Source: an uncultured Pseudomonadota bacterium (GTDB lineage: Bacteria > Pseudomonadota > Alphaproteobacteria > Rs-D84). Taken from it: 53,581 nucleotides of DNA. This document shows, piece after piece, positions 20,862-30,797 of the stretch (position 1 is its first letter; each line of letters starts with the position of its first letter). The notes below the pieces were generated by a model. That model searched no databases and was not told the origin of the DNA. It saw only the letters and a list, made by a program, of their open reading frames with translations. Location: contig CAMYYT010000004.1 in assembly GCA_947303585.1 (NCBI GenBank), positions 1-53,581 of the forward strand, in the 5' to 3' direction. The position numbers and the translations under genes are program-made.

Positions 20862-21580
20862 ATTGCATGAACTACACGACAAAACGAAACGCCGTATACG
20901 GCAGATGCCCCGGCTTTGCGCAAAACACGATTAAGTTCATAAAATGTTGCTCCACTGGTCATAACATCATCTACCAGCAAAATCTTTTTACCACGAATTT
21001 TGTCTTGGTTTACTACTTTGAATACACCACGAACATTTTCTTGTCTTTGCTTGCTGGTTTTATGTCCCATATCTGGTTTATATTTTCGCAAAACAGAATC
21101 TGTATCAAGAATTGCTTTGTAATATTCTGCGATTGGATATGCCAAAAGTGTTGCTTGGTTATATCCGCGCTTGAAAATACGGCGCCACGCAAGAGGCACA
21201 GGCATAACCGTATCTACTTCTAAATTCAAATCACGCAAACAATTTATCATCGCACGCGACATCAAAGTTTTATATTTTAATTGAGACGCATGTTTAAAAG
21301 GCAACATTATATTTTTAGACACTTCATCATAAACACACGCAGAACGTATAAAATCCAAATCACATTCACCAGCCGCACAATGCGGACACATTGGTTTTGC
21401 ACCCAAATCTAAATTTGCTGGAAACGGATACCCGCATTTGAAACATTTGGGATTTGATATCCAATTAAAAGTCGCCCAACAAGATGCACACAAATTACCA
21501 TGACTTTCTACACTTGCGCCACAAAGTGGGCAAATCGGGGGATAAACAAAATCGATAAAAGATTTAATAAATTTTACCAC
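20858..21580 (-). CDS. comF: ComF-family phosphoribosyltransferase-like protein
   Basis: CPLCGASV...LCASCW, CFKCGYPF, CPHC, PRTase loop ILLVDDVMTSGATF. Confidence 0.9.
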   Translation of the reverse strand: MVKFIKSFIDFVYPPICPLCGASVESHGNLCASCWATFNWISNPKCFKCGYPFPANLDLGAKPMCPHCAAGECDLDFIRSACVYDEVSKNIMLPFKHASQLKYKTLMSRAMINCLRDLNLEVDTVMPVPLAWRRIFKRGYNQATLLAYPIAEYYKAILDTDSVLRKYKPDMGHKTSKQRQENVRGVFKVVNQDKIRGKKILLVDDVMTSGATFYELNRVLRKAGASAVYGVSFCRVVHAI

Positions 21581-22878
21581 GACATACTTTTGTATGTCTT
21601 CTTGGACATACTGTCACCAAACATATTGCGTTTTTGTTGTGTCAAAGATTCAAATACCTCATTAGAAATCACACGCAACACAAAAACATCATCACTGCGT
21701 TGGGATAACACAGGAACTATACGCTGTTCAGCAACACCTGTATCCCGTAAAACTTGTTCAACAATAGCCAATCTGCGCGCAGCCAATTTACGTGCTTCTT
21801 TGTCATGTGTCACAGATTCTGGTATAGCAATTTGAATCGCACGCGTCGGTTTATTTACAACTATGGATGCAGTTTGACTTAACAAGTCAAAATTATCACG
21901 CGACAAAGCCGCATCGCCATTTAAAAACGATATTTTTATTTCCAAAGGACGAATATCGCCATCCATTTCAGATAAATCGCGTTGAGCAGTAAAACCTTCA
22001 ATACTCGAACGCATATCACTTGCCACATCGTATCTATCTTCTGTTGGGTAAGTAGATAAATGTTTATTTTCTGATAAATATGTCTTTTTGAAAGCCTTCT
22101 TTAATTCATTAGGAGACATATCAGACATTTTTTTCACAGATGTTAATTTTGGTTCTGCAACAGAATTATTCGTTTCGCGCAAAGCGATTTCTTTTGGTGA
22201 TGCAACAATTTCGCGCCTTAATGAACCAGCACGATTTTCATCTGTTTTATTAACCGCAGGTTTTACATCTGTTTCGCCACTTATCGGTGTTTGAACAACC
22301 ATTGGACGCACATTAGCAATTTTTTCTTGGGTTTGCAATTGTAATGCGGTTAATCTTGAAATATCTTCGCGCAATTGTTTTAATTCTTGCATTGCATCAT
22401 CACGCGAAATACGTGTATCTTCTGTGGCTTTCACAGGTTGCGTTTTCGCGACACGTTGCACAGGCTTAACCTGTTTCACAGATTTTGCAACAGGTTTTAC
22501 GTCCAATGTTTCTTCGGGTAATATAGCATCAGAATTTATCAAAGCAATTTCATCCAAACGCGGCATACGCAAAGGTGCATCACTTTGCGCCCATAAATCA
22601 GAACGCGGTTTTTGCGGTCTTAACACATCTGCGCTTGCAACAACATTATTAGCGGCAACTGTTTTTTGCGCACTGCGCGAAACAACTTTTTTTTGAATCT
22701 TCTCCGGAACAGAGGCAACATTAACCGCAGATACTGCGACAGACGGCTTGACTTCTTCGCCAAACGCAGCGCGTGCAGAAACGATGCCATTTGATACATC
22801 TACAACCGGCAAATATGCACAATATCCGGCATTTACGCACGCAAAAGAAAACAATATATATAACGGAAAACGTTGCAT
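21574..22878 (-). CDS. Secreted protein with coiled coil and OmpA-like C-terminal region
   Basis: MQRFPLYILFSFACVNAGYC signal peptide; C-term FLNGDAALSRDNFDLLSQTASIV...ARKLAARRLAIVEQVLRDTGV. Confidence 0.65.
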   Translation of the reverse strand: MQRFPLYILFSFACVNAGYCAYLPVVDVSNGIVSARAAFGEEVKPSVAVSAVNVASVPEKIQKKVVSRSAQKTVAANNVVASADVLRPQKPRSDLWAQSDAPLRMPRLDEIALINSDAILPEETLDVKPVAKSVKQVKPVQRVAKTQPVKATEDTRISRDDAMQELKQLREDISRLTALQLQTQEKIANVRPMVVQTPISGETDVKPAVNKTDENRAGSLRREIVASPKEIALRETNNSVAEPKLTSVKKMSDMSPNELKKAFKKTYLSENKHLSTYPTEDRYDVASDMRSSIEGFTAQRDLSEMDGDIRPLEIKISFLNGDAALSRDNFDLLSQTASIVVNKPTRAIQIAIPESVTHDKEARKLAARRLAIVEQVLRDTGVAEQRIVPVLSQRSDDVFVLRVISNEVFESLTQQKRNMFGDSMSKKTYKSMSW

Positions 22879-22998
22879 GTTCCTTTCCTTCCTTAATTCA
22901 ATCATAGAACAAATTCAAAAAGTCAATCAAGCAAAAAATGAATATAAAAATTATATTTTTTAATTTTTGTTTATCAAGGTGGAAACTTTTTATTGATT

Positions 22999-23135
22999 AT
23001 TTTTTACCCCCTCCCCTGGCACTTTGTGCCACCCCCTCCAACGGGGGAATTTTTAATGTTCTCCCCTTGGGGGGAGTACGGTCGAAGACCGGGAGGGAGG
23101 TTACAAAAAAACCGTCCCCACACAGGGACGGCTTC
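22999..23135. repeat. GC-rich intergenic hairpin element
   Basis: CCCCCTCCCCTGGCACTTTGTGCCACCCCCTCCAACGGGGG...GGGGGGAGTACGGTCGAAGACCGGGAGGGAGG; a shorter related stretch lies at 14814-14850. Confidence 0.5.
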
Positions 23136-23155
23136 TTTCTTGGGGAAAGAAACTT

Positions 23156-24078
23156 TTATTCGATGACACTTAATAATATATTTCTTTTTGTCGCATTGTA
23201 TGCCGCCCACGTATACCCACATTTTTCCGAACACTCGTTAGAACACATGTTGTAAAGATTGTCGCCATCCATTATCCCTTCATCAGAGACAAATACCCAT
23301 ACCGATGAATTCGCGTTACACATTTGGCCCCCATTTGGTTTATAACCTGTTACGCGACACCAACAATATCTTCTTTCGCCACTTGCGTTTGTTAATGTAG
23401 TTTCATCCGAGGTCCAATCAGAAACATTCCCACCATACTGTCCATTATGATTATTTCCATTTCGGGCGCTACATATCGTTTCACCAAACAATTCTGTATA
23501 ATCATTGTAATCATCATAAGCACTAAATACAGCTATCCATTGCCCAGGTTCTAAAGCTGCCATTTTTTCATTTGCAAGATTACCCAAGCCCCGGTATGCA
23601 TTATTCACATTCCTAGTTGAACCACCTCCGCTAGATATGATGGCAGCATGGTTCGAGTAGTTACTTACATCAAAACTAGCCATACAACTTCTCACCTTCC
23701 ATCCCCCGAATGTATACCCTGGTCTGGCTGCGGGGGTTGGGGGTGTAAGTGCATCATCATATGTACATGTTGCGGGAATATTATTTCCTGTTAATTGTGT
23801 TCCATTACTATACCATGTTGTATTTATTGTGTTGGCGCTGAAGTCTGGTTCAAGCGACGCGCTGCCATTCGCAATATTTTGCGCACCCAAAACGGTTGTT
23901 GTACATCCCGGGTCGGTTGTTGGTATATTTTCGGCTGATGCAAAATTTGGGAATATTAAAAAGGAAAATGCAAAACAAATCGTTCCGATTTGTTTTAGGC
24001 TTTTAACGAAACTATCTGTGTGTGTGTGTGTGTGTAGAAAACTGCGGCTTTACGCGTGTTGACAAATTTTTTGTTCAT
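23156..24078 (-). CDS. Secreted InlB-repeat-like Cys-containing protein, out of frame in this sequence through a (TG)9T tract (putative phase-variable gene)
   Basis: ATG at 24078 with GGAAGG upstream gives MNKKFVNTRKAAVFYTHTHT then stops. The other frame encodes DSFVKSLKQIGTICFAFSFLIFPNFASA|ENIPTTDPGC...TTWYSNGTQLTGNNIPATCTYDDALTPPTPAARPGYTFGGWKV with no start codon upstream. Span 923 nt = 3n+2. Confidence 0.8.
24017..24035 (+). repeat. (TG)9T dinucleotide microsatellite
   Basis: TGTGTGTGTGTGTGTGTGT read directly. Confidence 0.98.
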
Positions 24079-24186
24079 TTTCCTTCCCCCCTTGTTGGTT
24101 CGTTTTTTGTTTTCTTTATGTTCCTATGTTATCAAATTTCAAAAATAAATAAAAGTGAAAAATCATATAAAAAAACACAGGCTTTT

Positions 24187-25236
24187 TTAAGCCTGTGTTA
24201 TTGTGTCTGCGATTTTTTCAACAGCCAAATTTTTTACATACGATTTTTTCGCCATTTTATCAAGGCGCGCCGGATTATCGAACAATTCATCCAAAGTACT
24301 TGATAACCATTTGGCAGAAAACTTATCTTGTGCAATTGCAAAACCACCACCCAATTTTTCAAAAGATGCCGCGTTAGCCGCTTGGTCTGGGTTGATATTT
24401 AATGGCACCAATATCGCAGGACGACCAATTGTTTCCAATTCTATGACTGTGCTAGCCCCGGAACGCCCGATAATTAAATCTGCATCTATAATCGAAGATG
24501 CCATATCGCGAATAAAAGACAAAACATTTGCATGAATTTTATGTTCTGCATAAAATCTTTGCAGTTTTTCTACATTTTCAGGGCGCGTTTGATGCGTTAC
24601 AAATATTTTTTTATTCTTCATTTCTGATACAGCAATTGGAACTATGTCATCCAAAATTTGTGCGCCAAGTGAACCACCTGTGACCAAGATTTTATTTTCA
24701 TGTTTTAATGGCGCGTTGGAATTGTTTATAAAATCGCTGCGCACTGGTAAGCCTGTATAAACAACTTTGATTTTCGTTTGTTTGGGTAAGCCATCTACCG
24801 TTTCAAAGCTTGTCATCAAAGTTTTTACCCAGCGCAATGCGAATTTATTAGCACGTCCTATTGCTGCATTTTGTTCATGCAGATATGTTGGTATTTTCCA
24901 AACATGTGCAGCAAACACAGCCGGCACAGACGCATATCCACCAAACGCAACAACGCGGTCTGGCCGATTAAATAAAAACCTTAATATCAAAGCAACTGCA
25001 GAAATACCTATTTTTGACAAAGCAACCATTTGTTTTACTTTTGATTTAGCCCCCACACCCGAAGCCCAAACAAATGCAACGCGCGCTGTTTTTGGTTTAC
25101 CATCTTGAACCATTTTCATAACACGACCATCTGTGGAAATCGTGATTTTATGACCACGGCGTGCCAATTCGTTTGCCACGCTTAATGCTGGAAAAACATG
25201 TCCACCTGTGCCACCTGTTGCAATCCATATTTTCAT
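24187..25236 (-). CDS. murG: UDP-GlcNAc:lipid II GlcNAc-transferase
   Basis: MKIWIATGGTGGHVFPALSVANEL, VTGGSLGAQ, IGRSGASTVIELETIGRPAILVPLN. Confidence 0.95.
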   Translation of the reverse strand: MKIWIATGGTGGHVFPALSVANELARRGHKITISTDGRVMKMVQDGKPKTARVAFVWASGVGAKSKVKQMVALSKIGISAVALILRFLFNRPDRVVAFGGYASVPAVFAAHVWKIPTYLHEQNAAIGRANKFALRWVKTLMTSFETVDGLPKQTKIKVVYTGLPVRSDFINNSNAPLKHENKILVTGGSLGAQILDDIVPIAVSEMKNKKIFVTHQTRPENVEKLQRFYAEHKIHANVLSFIRDMASSIIDADLIIGRSGASTVIELETIGRPAILVPLNINPDQAANAASFEKLGGGFAIAQDKFSAKWLSSTLDELFDNPARLDKMAKKSYVKNLAVEKIADTITQA

Positions 25237-25250
25237 TTTTTACCCCCGTA

Positions 25251-26396
25251 TCATTTATTCCATGTGTCTTCGCGTATCAATGCCATTACTATACCAAACA
25301 GCACACAGAAAGTCACAAACGACACCCCACCATAAGATATAAATGGTAATGTCATCCCTTTGCTTATCACCAAATGCAACGCTGTCATTAAATTAAAGCA
25401 AATTTGTCCGCCGAACAACGCTGCCACCCCAACTGTTGCATAGATAACAAAATTATCACGCGCATGTATCGCATGGTTTATCAATTTATTTAACACAAAC
25501 AACAATAATAAAACCAATGCTATACAACCAATTGCACCCCAATCTTCAGCAATAGCCGCATACACAAAATCGTTTGTTGATTCTGGCAATACATCTTTGA
25601 CATATGCATCAGACCCACTTCCAAAAAGCCCACCATGCTTGATTGAATTTATTGAATACCAAGCCTGAGACCATCTGTCTACATCAAATATATGTTGAAA
25701 ACGACCACGCACATGTTCTTTGGTCATAATAACTACTGTTGCTAAAACACCCATTACACCAACGACACCTGGAATAAACTTCCATGGGAATCCCGCGACA
25801 AACAGCATAATAAACAAAACACAAATATACAAAAACAAATTTCCAATATCAGGATGTTTGAAAAATGTCGCGGCGCATATTCCAAAAACAACCAGATATG
25901 GCCACCAACTTAGCCATCTGGCACGCCATGCCTCTTTGTTAAGAAATATATCACTTCCATAAACATTGTGCATTTTGTTCAAAAACCATGCAGTTAAAAC
26001 CACAAAAGCAGGCTTTAATACATCGGCTGGCATAAAGCCAAATCCACCGATGTGCGCCCAACGAGCACTTCCTTTGACAGCCACCGGATGAACCAATGTT
26101 ATAAGCAAACCGATTATTCCCAAAACCAAACATACGATAGATAATCTTATAACACCTTGTTTACTTAACATGCTTGAACCAAATAAACATACCAGCCCTA
26201 AAAGATATGCAGGGATTGCTTTTTTGATAAAAAAGAACCATGGCTGTCCCATTTTTGCTGCTTCCGCAGAACCAGCTGTAATCATTGTTATTGCACCAAT
26301 TACCACCAACAACAAAATCAAGCCAAGCAAACCACGGTCTATTTCAAAATACCAACTTGTTAATTTACTTTCCTCACCACGCGTAATTCTTAACAT
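25251..26396 (-). CDS. ftsW: SEDS-family peptidoglycan glycosyltransferase FtsW
   Basis: FxxxKKAIPAYLLGL, KHPDIGNL, GSGSDAYVKDVLPESTNDFVYAAIAEDWG, SYGG. Confidence 0.93.
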   Translation of the reverse strand: MLRITRGEESKLTSWYFEIDRGLLGLILLLVVIGAITMITAGSAEAAKMGQPWFFFIKKAIPAYLLGLVCLFGSSMLSKQGVIRLSIVCLVLGIIGLLITLVHPVAVKGSARWAHIGGFGFMPADVLKPAFVVLTAWFLNKMHNVYGSDIFLNKEAWRARWLSWWPYLVVFGICAATFFKHPDIGNLFLYICVLFIMLFVAGFPWKFIPGVVGVMGVLATVVIMTKEHVRGRFQHIFDVDRWSQAWYSINSIKHGGLFGSGSDAYVKDVLPESTNDFVYAAIAEDWGAIGCIALVLLLLFVLNKLINHAIHARDNFVIYATVGVAALFGGQICFNLMTALHLVISKGMTLPFISYGGVSFVTFCVLFGIVMALIREDTWNK

Positions 26397-26413
26397 AACC
26401 TACACCCATGGTT

Positions 26414-27547
26414 TTAAGCGAACTTTAATAAAATCAAAGCCAAGCCAGAAAATAATACTGACATTATAAAAAATCTATCTACGATTTTTGTTTCGTCCCA
26501 TCCCAATTCTTCAAAATGATGATGAAGAGGCGCACGCAAAAAGATTCTTTTTCCTGTCCCTGTCATTTTTCTACTGATTTTGAAATACATTGTTTGAGTA
26601 AATGAAGATAACAAAATCAAAACCATCATACCTGCTGCAACACCCATGATAATTTCTGACTTTAACAACATTGCAACCGTCCCCATAAAACCACCAAGTG
26701 CCAAGGACCCAACATCCCCCATAAAGATTGTTGCAGGACGCGCATTAAACCACAAAAAGCCAAGAACACCTCCAAATACTGCCCCCAACACACCATAAAG
26801 AGCGCTGGTTTCTGGCAAGAATATAACAGCATCCATAAAGCCTGTCCGAGTTGCACCATAAAGAGCCACAACCAAAACTATTAAAACAGGTAAATATAAT
26901 TTAGCCAACATTCCATCCAGACCGTCTGTTATATTGGTTGCATTCGCCGAACCACAAATTACAAAATACGCAAACACATAATACAAAAAACCACATGTTA
27001 TAGAAAAACCAAATAAATCACAGATATGCCATGCGTTTAATGGTAATTCTATGCTAGAACCCAAAACGATAGACAAACTGGGGACATAACCTGGCATCGT
27101 TTTGTTTATACAATACGCAAGAACAGCCACACATATTGCTTCCAATCCCAGACGCATAGATGGCGACAAACCATTTGATGCTTTCTTGGATTGACTATGT
27201 ATTTTTTTATAATCATCAACAAAACCAATTGCACCAAACATCAAAAGCGAAGCAAGCGCAATCCAACCTGTTGCGTTATGCATTGGCATAAACAAAAGCG
27301 CACTGACAAATACCGCAATCAAAATCAATATCCCACCCATAGACGGGGTGCCTGCTTTTTTACGGTGTTGAATCGGAACATTTTCACTTATTGGTTGACC
27401 TTTGCCCTGAATTTTATGCATGAATTTAATAAAACTGCGCCCAAAAACAATCATTATCATAAACGCCGTTCCAAAAGCCGCGGCAAACTGGGTCCAGCCG
27501 CTTGCAAAAAAACTAAAACCGCGCCCTATTAAAAAATCCGTCAGCAT
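26414..27547 (-). CDS. mraY: Phospho-MurNAc-pentapeptide transferase
   Basis: HRKKAGTPSMGGILI, GFVDDYKKI, NATNITDGLDGM, FMGDVGSLALGG, APLHHHFEELGW. Confidence 0.96.
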   Translation of the reverse strand: MLTDFLIGRGFSFFASGWTQFAAAFGTAFMIMIVFGRSFIKFMHKIQGKGQPISENVPIQHRKKAGTPSMGGILILIAVFVSALLFMPMHNATGWIALASLLMFGAIGFVDDYKKIHSQSKKASNGLSPSMRLGLEAICVAVLAYCINKTMPGYVPSLSIVLGSSIELPLNAWHICDLFGFSITCGFLYYVFAYFVICGSANATNITDGLDGMLAKLYLPVLIVLVVALYGATRTGFMDAVIFLPETSALYGVLGAVFGGVLGFLWFNARPATIFMGDVGSLALGGFMGTVAMLLKSEIIMGVAAGMMVLILLSSFTQTMYFKISRKMTGTGKRIFLRAPLHHHFEELGWDETKIVDRFFIMSVLFSGLALILLKFA

Positions 27548-27621
27548 AAAAAACTCCTTTTCTTTATGTGACTATTTTATCATAAAAAAATACTGAAATG
27601 AAATAATAATATATAAATATA

Positions 27622-29670
27622 TTAAAATATACCACCAACCACAGGTCTTTCTGTTTGGACCTCTGATGTTTCTAATTTATTTGGTGCTTGTCCTGGTTTA
27701 AAAGCTTCATTTATAATCGTTCCATTCGGGTCTTGAGCAGCAGAAACACCTGTATTTCTGTTAACACGCATAAAAGTCAAGCCGTTTGGCACAGGGAAAG
27801 GTTGATTACTTTCGTTTTGTAATGCAACACGCATAAAATCAGAAAACACACGCGCAGCCATGTGTGAACCGGCGCCTTTGCCCAATGATTTAGGTGTATC
27901 ATATCCCAAATATACCCCCGCTATCAAATTCTTAGAAAAGCCAACAAACCAAACATCTTTGACATCGTTTGTTGTACCTGTTTTTCCAGCAATAGTATGT
28001 CCTGGAACTGCTGCCTGTCTGCCCGTACCACGTTCAACTACACCCTGCAACATAGAAACTAATTGATATAAACTTTGCGCATCAGACAAAGGTTCGGTCT
28101 TTTCATCAGCATCCACAGGCAATAATGATTCATTCCATTCAATTTGTTCATGCTTTTGACCGTTGATAAGATTGCCATATCTGTCTTCAATATAATCAAC
28201 CATTTTTGGTTCTATAGCGCGTCCGCCATTTACAAACGCAGAATACCCCAAGACTAATTTTTGTAATGTTGTTTCACCGCTTCCCAATGCCATTGATTCG
28301 TTTACAGCCGATAAATCTTTTGGATATACACCAAATTTTTGTGCTGTTTCAATCGCATCACGAACGCCTATTTGTTCAACAAGACGAACCGCAGGGACAT
28401 TACGCGAAGTTTCCAATGCAAAACGCAATGGGATATTACCCAAGAATTTTTTATCATAATTTTCTGGACGCCACTCTTTGTTATTTTCACGCCAGCCAAC
28501 AATAGGTGCATCCAAAATCAAACTTTCTGGGCTGTACCCTTTTTCAAGTGCCGACAAATACACAAAAGGTTTAATTGTAGAACCAATTTGACGATATGCC
28601 TGTGTTGCACGATTAAAAGAACTTTGACGGAAAGAGCGTCCGCCACTCATCGCAACGATTCGTCCAGTATGTGGATTCATAGCAATAATTGCACCCTGTA
28701 ATTTAGGTTCGTTTGCAGATTTGTTGGCATTGTACGCGTCTAATTCTTTGGCCAATGCCGCAGCCGCAGCGCGCTGATATTCAGGAACAATTGTCGTTTT
28801 TATATAAAGTCCTTGGTTATACAGAGTATCACGACCAATCGTTTCTAATAATTTGCGTCTTACATCTTCGGCAAAATATTGAAAATCAACCTCCATCTGG
28901 GCAGTAAAACCCGAATTGATATTCAAAGGTTCATTTGATGCAATTTGTGCTTCTTCTTTTGTAATATAGCCATCATCAACCATACGACGCAATACATAAT
29001 TTCTGCGTTCCACAGCACGATTTCTATCGTTCGGTGCCTTTGGCAGAGATGCCAAAAATGCACATTCTGATAAACTTAAATCTTTCACAGGTTTATTAAA
29101 ATACATCAATGCAGCAGAACCAACACCGTACGCACGCGCACCTAAAAATATTTCATTAAGATACAATGTCATTATATGTTTTTTGGAAAAACTGCGTTCC
29201 AAGCGCAAAGCCAAAATCGCTTCTTTGACCTTTCTTGAAATTGTCCTGTCAGATGTAAGAAAGAAATTTTTAGCAACCTGTTGTGTAATGGTTGATGCAC
29301 CTGTAAATTTTGCATCAAATCCCAAAAGACGCATACCGTTATTCAAACTGGCGCGAATAATACCTTGGACATCAATACCCGGATGAGTCCAAAAATTTTG
29401 ATCTTCGGCCGCAACAAAAGCATTTATTAATTGCGATGGCATATCATCAAAGTCAATAAATACGCGCCTTTCTTCGGCATATTCAATCAAAAGAGAACCA
29501 TCACTGGCATACAAACGCGTCGCCACAGGTGGCGTATATGTAGCCAAATTTTTATAATCTGGTAAATCATGCCCATAAATTAAAATCAGTGCCGCCAATC
29601 CAGCAATAGCAGCAACTATGCACCAAAACACAAAATTGATAAACAAGCGCAAATATTTTTTAAATTTCAT
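27622..29670 (-). CDS. mrcA: Penicillin-binding protein 1A
   Basis: GT51 motifs (AAEDQNFWTHPGID, GASTITQQVAKNFFL, KEAILALRLERSFSKKHIMTLYLNEIFLG) and transpeptidase motifs (GSTIKPF, KTGTT). Confidence 0.95.
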   Translation of the reverse strand: MKFKKYLRLFINFVFWCIVAAIAGLAALILIYGHDLPDYKNLATYTPPVATRLYASDGSLLIEYAEERRVFIDFDDMPSQLINAFVAAEDQNFWTHPGIDVQGIIRASLNNGMRLLGFDAKFTGASTITQQVAKNFFLTSDRTISRKVKEAILALRLERSFSKKHIMTLYLNEIFLGARAYGVGSAALMYFNKPVKDLSLSECAFLASLPKAPNDRNRAVERRNYVLRRMVDDGYITKEEAQIASNEPLNINSGFTAQMEVDFQYFAEDVRRKLLETIGRDTLYNQGLYIKTTIVPEYQRAAAAALAKELDAYNANKSANEPKLQGAIIAMNPHTGRIVAMSGGRSFRQSSFNRATQAYRQIGSTIKPFVYLSALEKGYSPESLILDAPIVGWRENNKEWRPENYDKKFLGNIPLRFALETSRNVPAVRLVEQIGVRDAIETAQKFGVYPKDLSAVNESMALGSGETTLQKLVLGYSAFVNGGRAIEPKMVDYIEDRYGNLINGQKHEQIEWNESLLPVDADEKTEPLSDAQSLYQLVSMLQGVVERGTGRQAAVPGHTIAGKTGTTNDVKDVWFVGFSKNLIAGVYLGYDTPKSLGKGAGSHMAARVFSDFMRVALQNESNQPFPVPNGLTFMRVNRNTGVSAAQDPNGTIINEAFKPGQAPNKLETSEVQTERPVVGGIF

Positions 29671-29733
29671 ACGTATAATTTTATGATAAATATTTAAACT
29701 TTGCAAGTGATGGTTTCAATTAAATAAAAAAAA

Positions 29734-29752
29734 ACCGGCAACGCCGGTCTTG
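29734..29752. terminator. Intrinsic terminator hairpin
   Basis: AAAAAAAACCGGCAACGCCGGTCTTGTT. Confidence 0.55.
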
Positions 29753-30463
29753 TTAAAATTCAACTTTGCCGTTCGTGGCAATAATATCCCCGTTGTTTTC
29801 AAATAATTTTCCGCCAGCTTCACGTATCAATAATTCGCCGGCTGCAATTTCAGCATAATCAATCGGGTCAGATATAAACGCATCCAACTTTCCAGCAGCA
29901 ACCCATGCTAAATCCAAAGCTGGACATCCTGTTTCGCGCGCGGCGCCACTAATTATTGGGCGAATACCATTTGTGTTATATCCAATTGTCAAATCAACCG
30001 GTTCTTTCAAATTAGATACACGAATCTTTTCAGAATGATATGCAGAAAATACATAAGCGCCATTACCTTTTTCTGCATAATATAATCTTTCATCTATCGG
30101 AGAATAAACCAAAGCAATTTTCGTTTCACCATTAGTACGCAAAGCCAAAGATATTGCAAAATGCGCGTTACCACGAACAAAATTAGCAGCACCAGACAAG
30201 GCCAACACAAATTCATCGCGTCCATCGCCCGTCTTTGATACATCAGGTGTTAACAAGCCCGCACTTGGGCGAACAAGCTGTAAATCAGATAATATACTTT
30301 CTTCGATTCTTGCAGATGCTTTGGCAACAAAATCACGCGCGCTGTTCAAAGATTGCTGAAGATTTTCAACTTCGCCGAAATCATGGCGCAAACCGGACGC
30401 AGTATTTTGAAGCGCTGCGAACATTTTGTTTAATTCAGTCGAACCTTTAATCAGCAAATCCAT
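29753..30463 (-). CDS. Inositol monophosphatase-fold protein, catalytic motifs degenerate
   Basis: IMPase-like layout (FVLALSGAANFVRGNAHFAISLAL, ALDLAWVAAGKLDAF, IAAGELLIREAGG) but the DPxDG metal site is ALSG. Confidence 0.7.
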   Translation of the reverse strand: MDLLIKGSTELNKMFAALQNTASGLRHDFGEVENLQQSLNSARDFVAKASARIEESILSDLQLVRPSAGLLTPDVSKTGDGRDEFVLALSGAANFVRGNAHFAISLALRTNGETKIALVYSPIDERLYYAEKGNGAYVFSAYHSEKIRVSNLKEPVDLTIGYNTNGIRPIISGAARETGCPALDLAWVAAGKLDAFISDPIDYAEIAAGELLIREAGGKLFENNGDIIATNGKVEF

Positions 30464-30490
30464 TGATATGCCCTTTTATTCAAAAATGAA

Positions 30491-30703
30491 TTAAAATTTG
30501 AATCCTGCAAATTTACTTTTGAATTCTTCTGCACGTTTACCTTTGGCACCTTCGTTACTGCGCTGACCAGTCCAAGCTGGATGGTTCAAATTGTCAGTAG
30601 ACAAAACCAAATCTTTTTTAACAGAAGAATACATTTTTACAGTTTTACCGTCAGTAGTTGTGACGTTAATTTCATGATATTCTGGATGAATTCCTTTTTT
30701 CAT
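30491..30703 (-). CDS. rpmE: 50S ribosomal protein L31
   Basis: MKKGIHPEYHEINVTTTDGKTVKMYSS...HPAWTGQ. Confidence 0.92.
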   Translation of the reverse strand: MKKGIHPEYHEINVTTTDGKTVKMYSSVKKDLVLSTDNLNHPAWTGQRSNEGAKGKRAEEFKSKFAGFKF

Positions 30704-30797
30704 CTTGATGTCCTTTGTTTATAATTTATTCAATATAGCCCGAAGATTATACCTGCTTTTTTCGTAAAATCAAGATAAAGTTATCTTTGTTTTATTG

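Noticed and set aside
24022-24303. + strand ORF starting MCVCVENCGF
   Set aside because: Begins inside the TG microsatellite and overlaps murG on the opposite strand; an artefact of the repeat.
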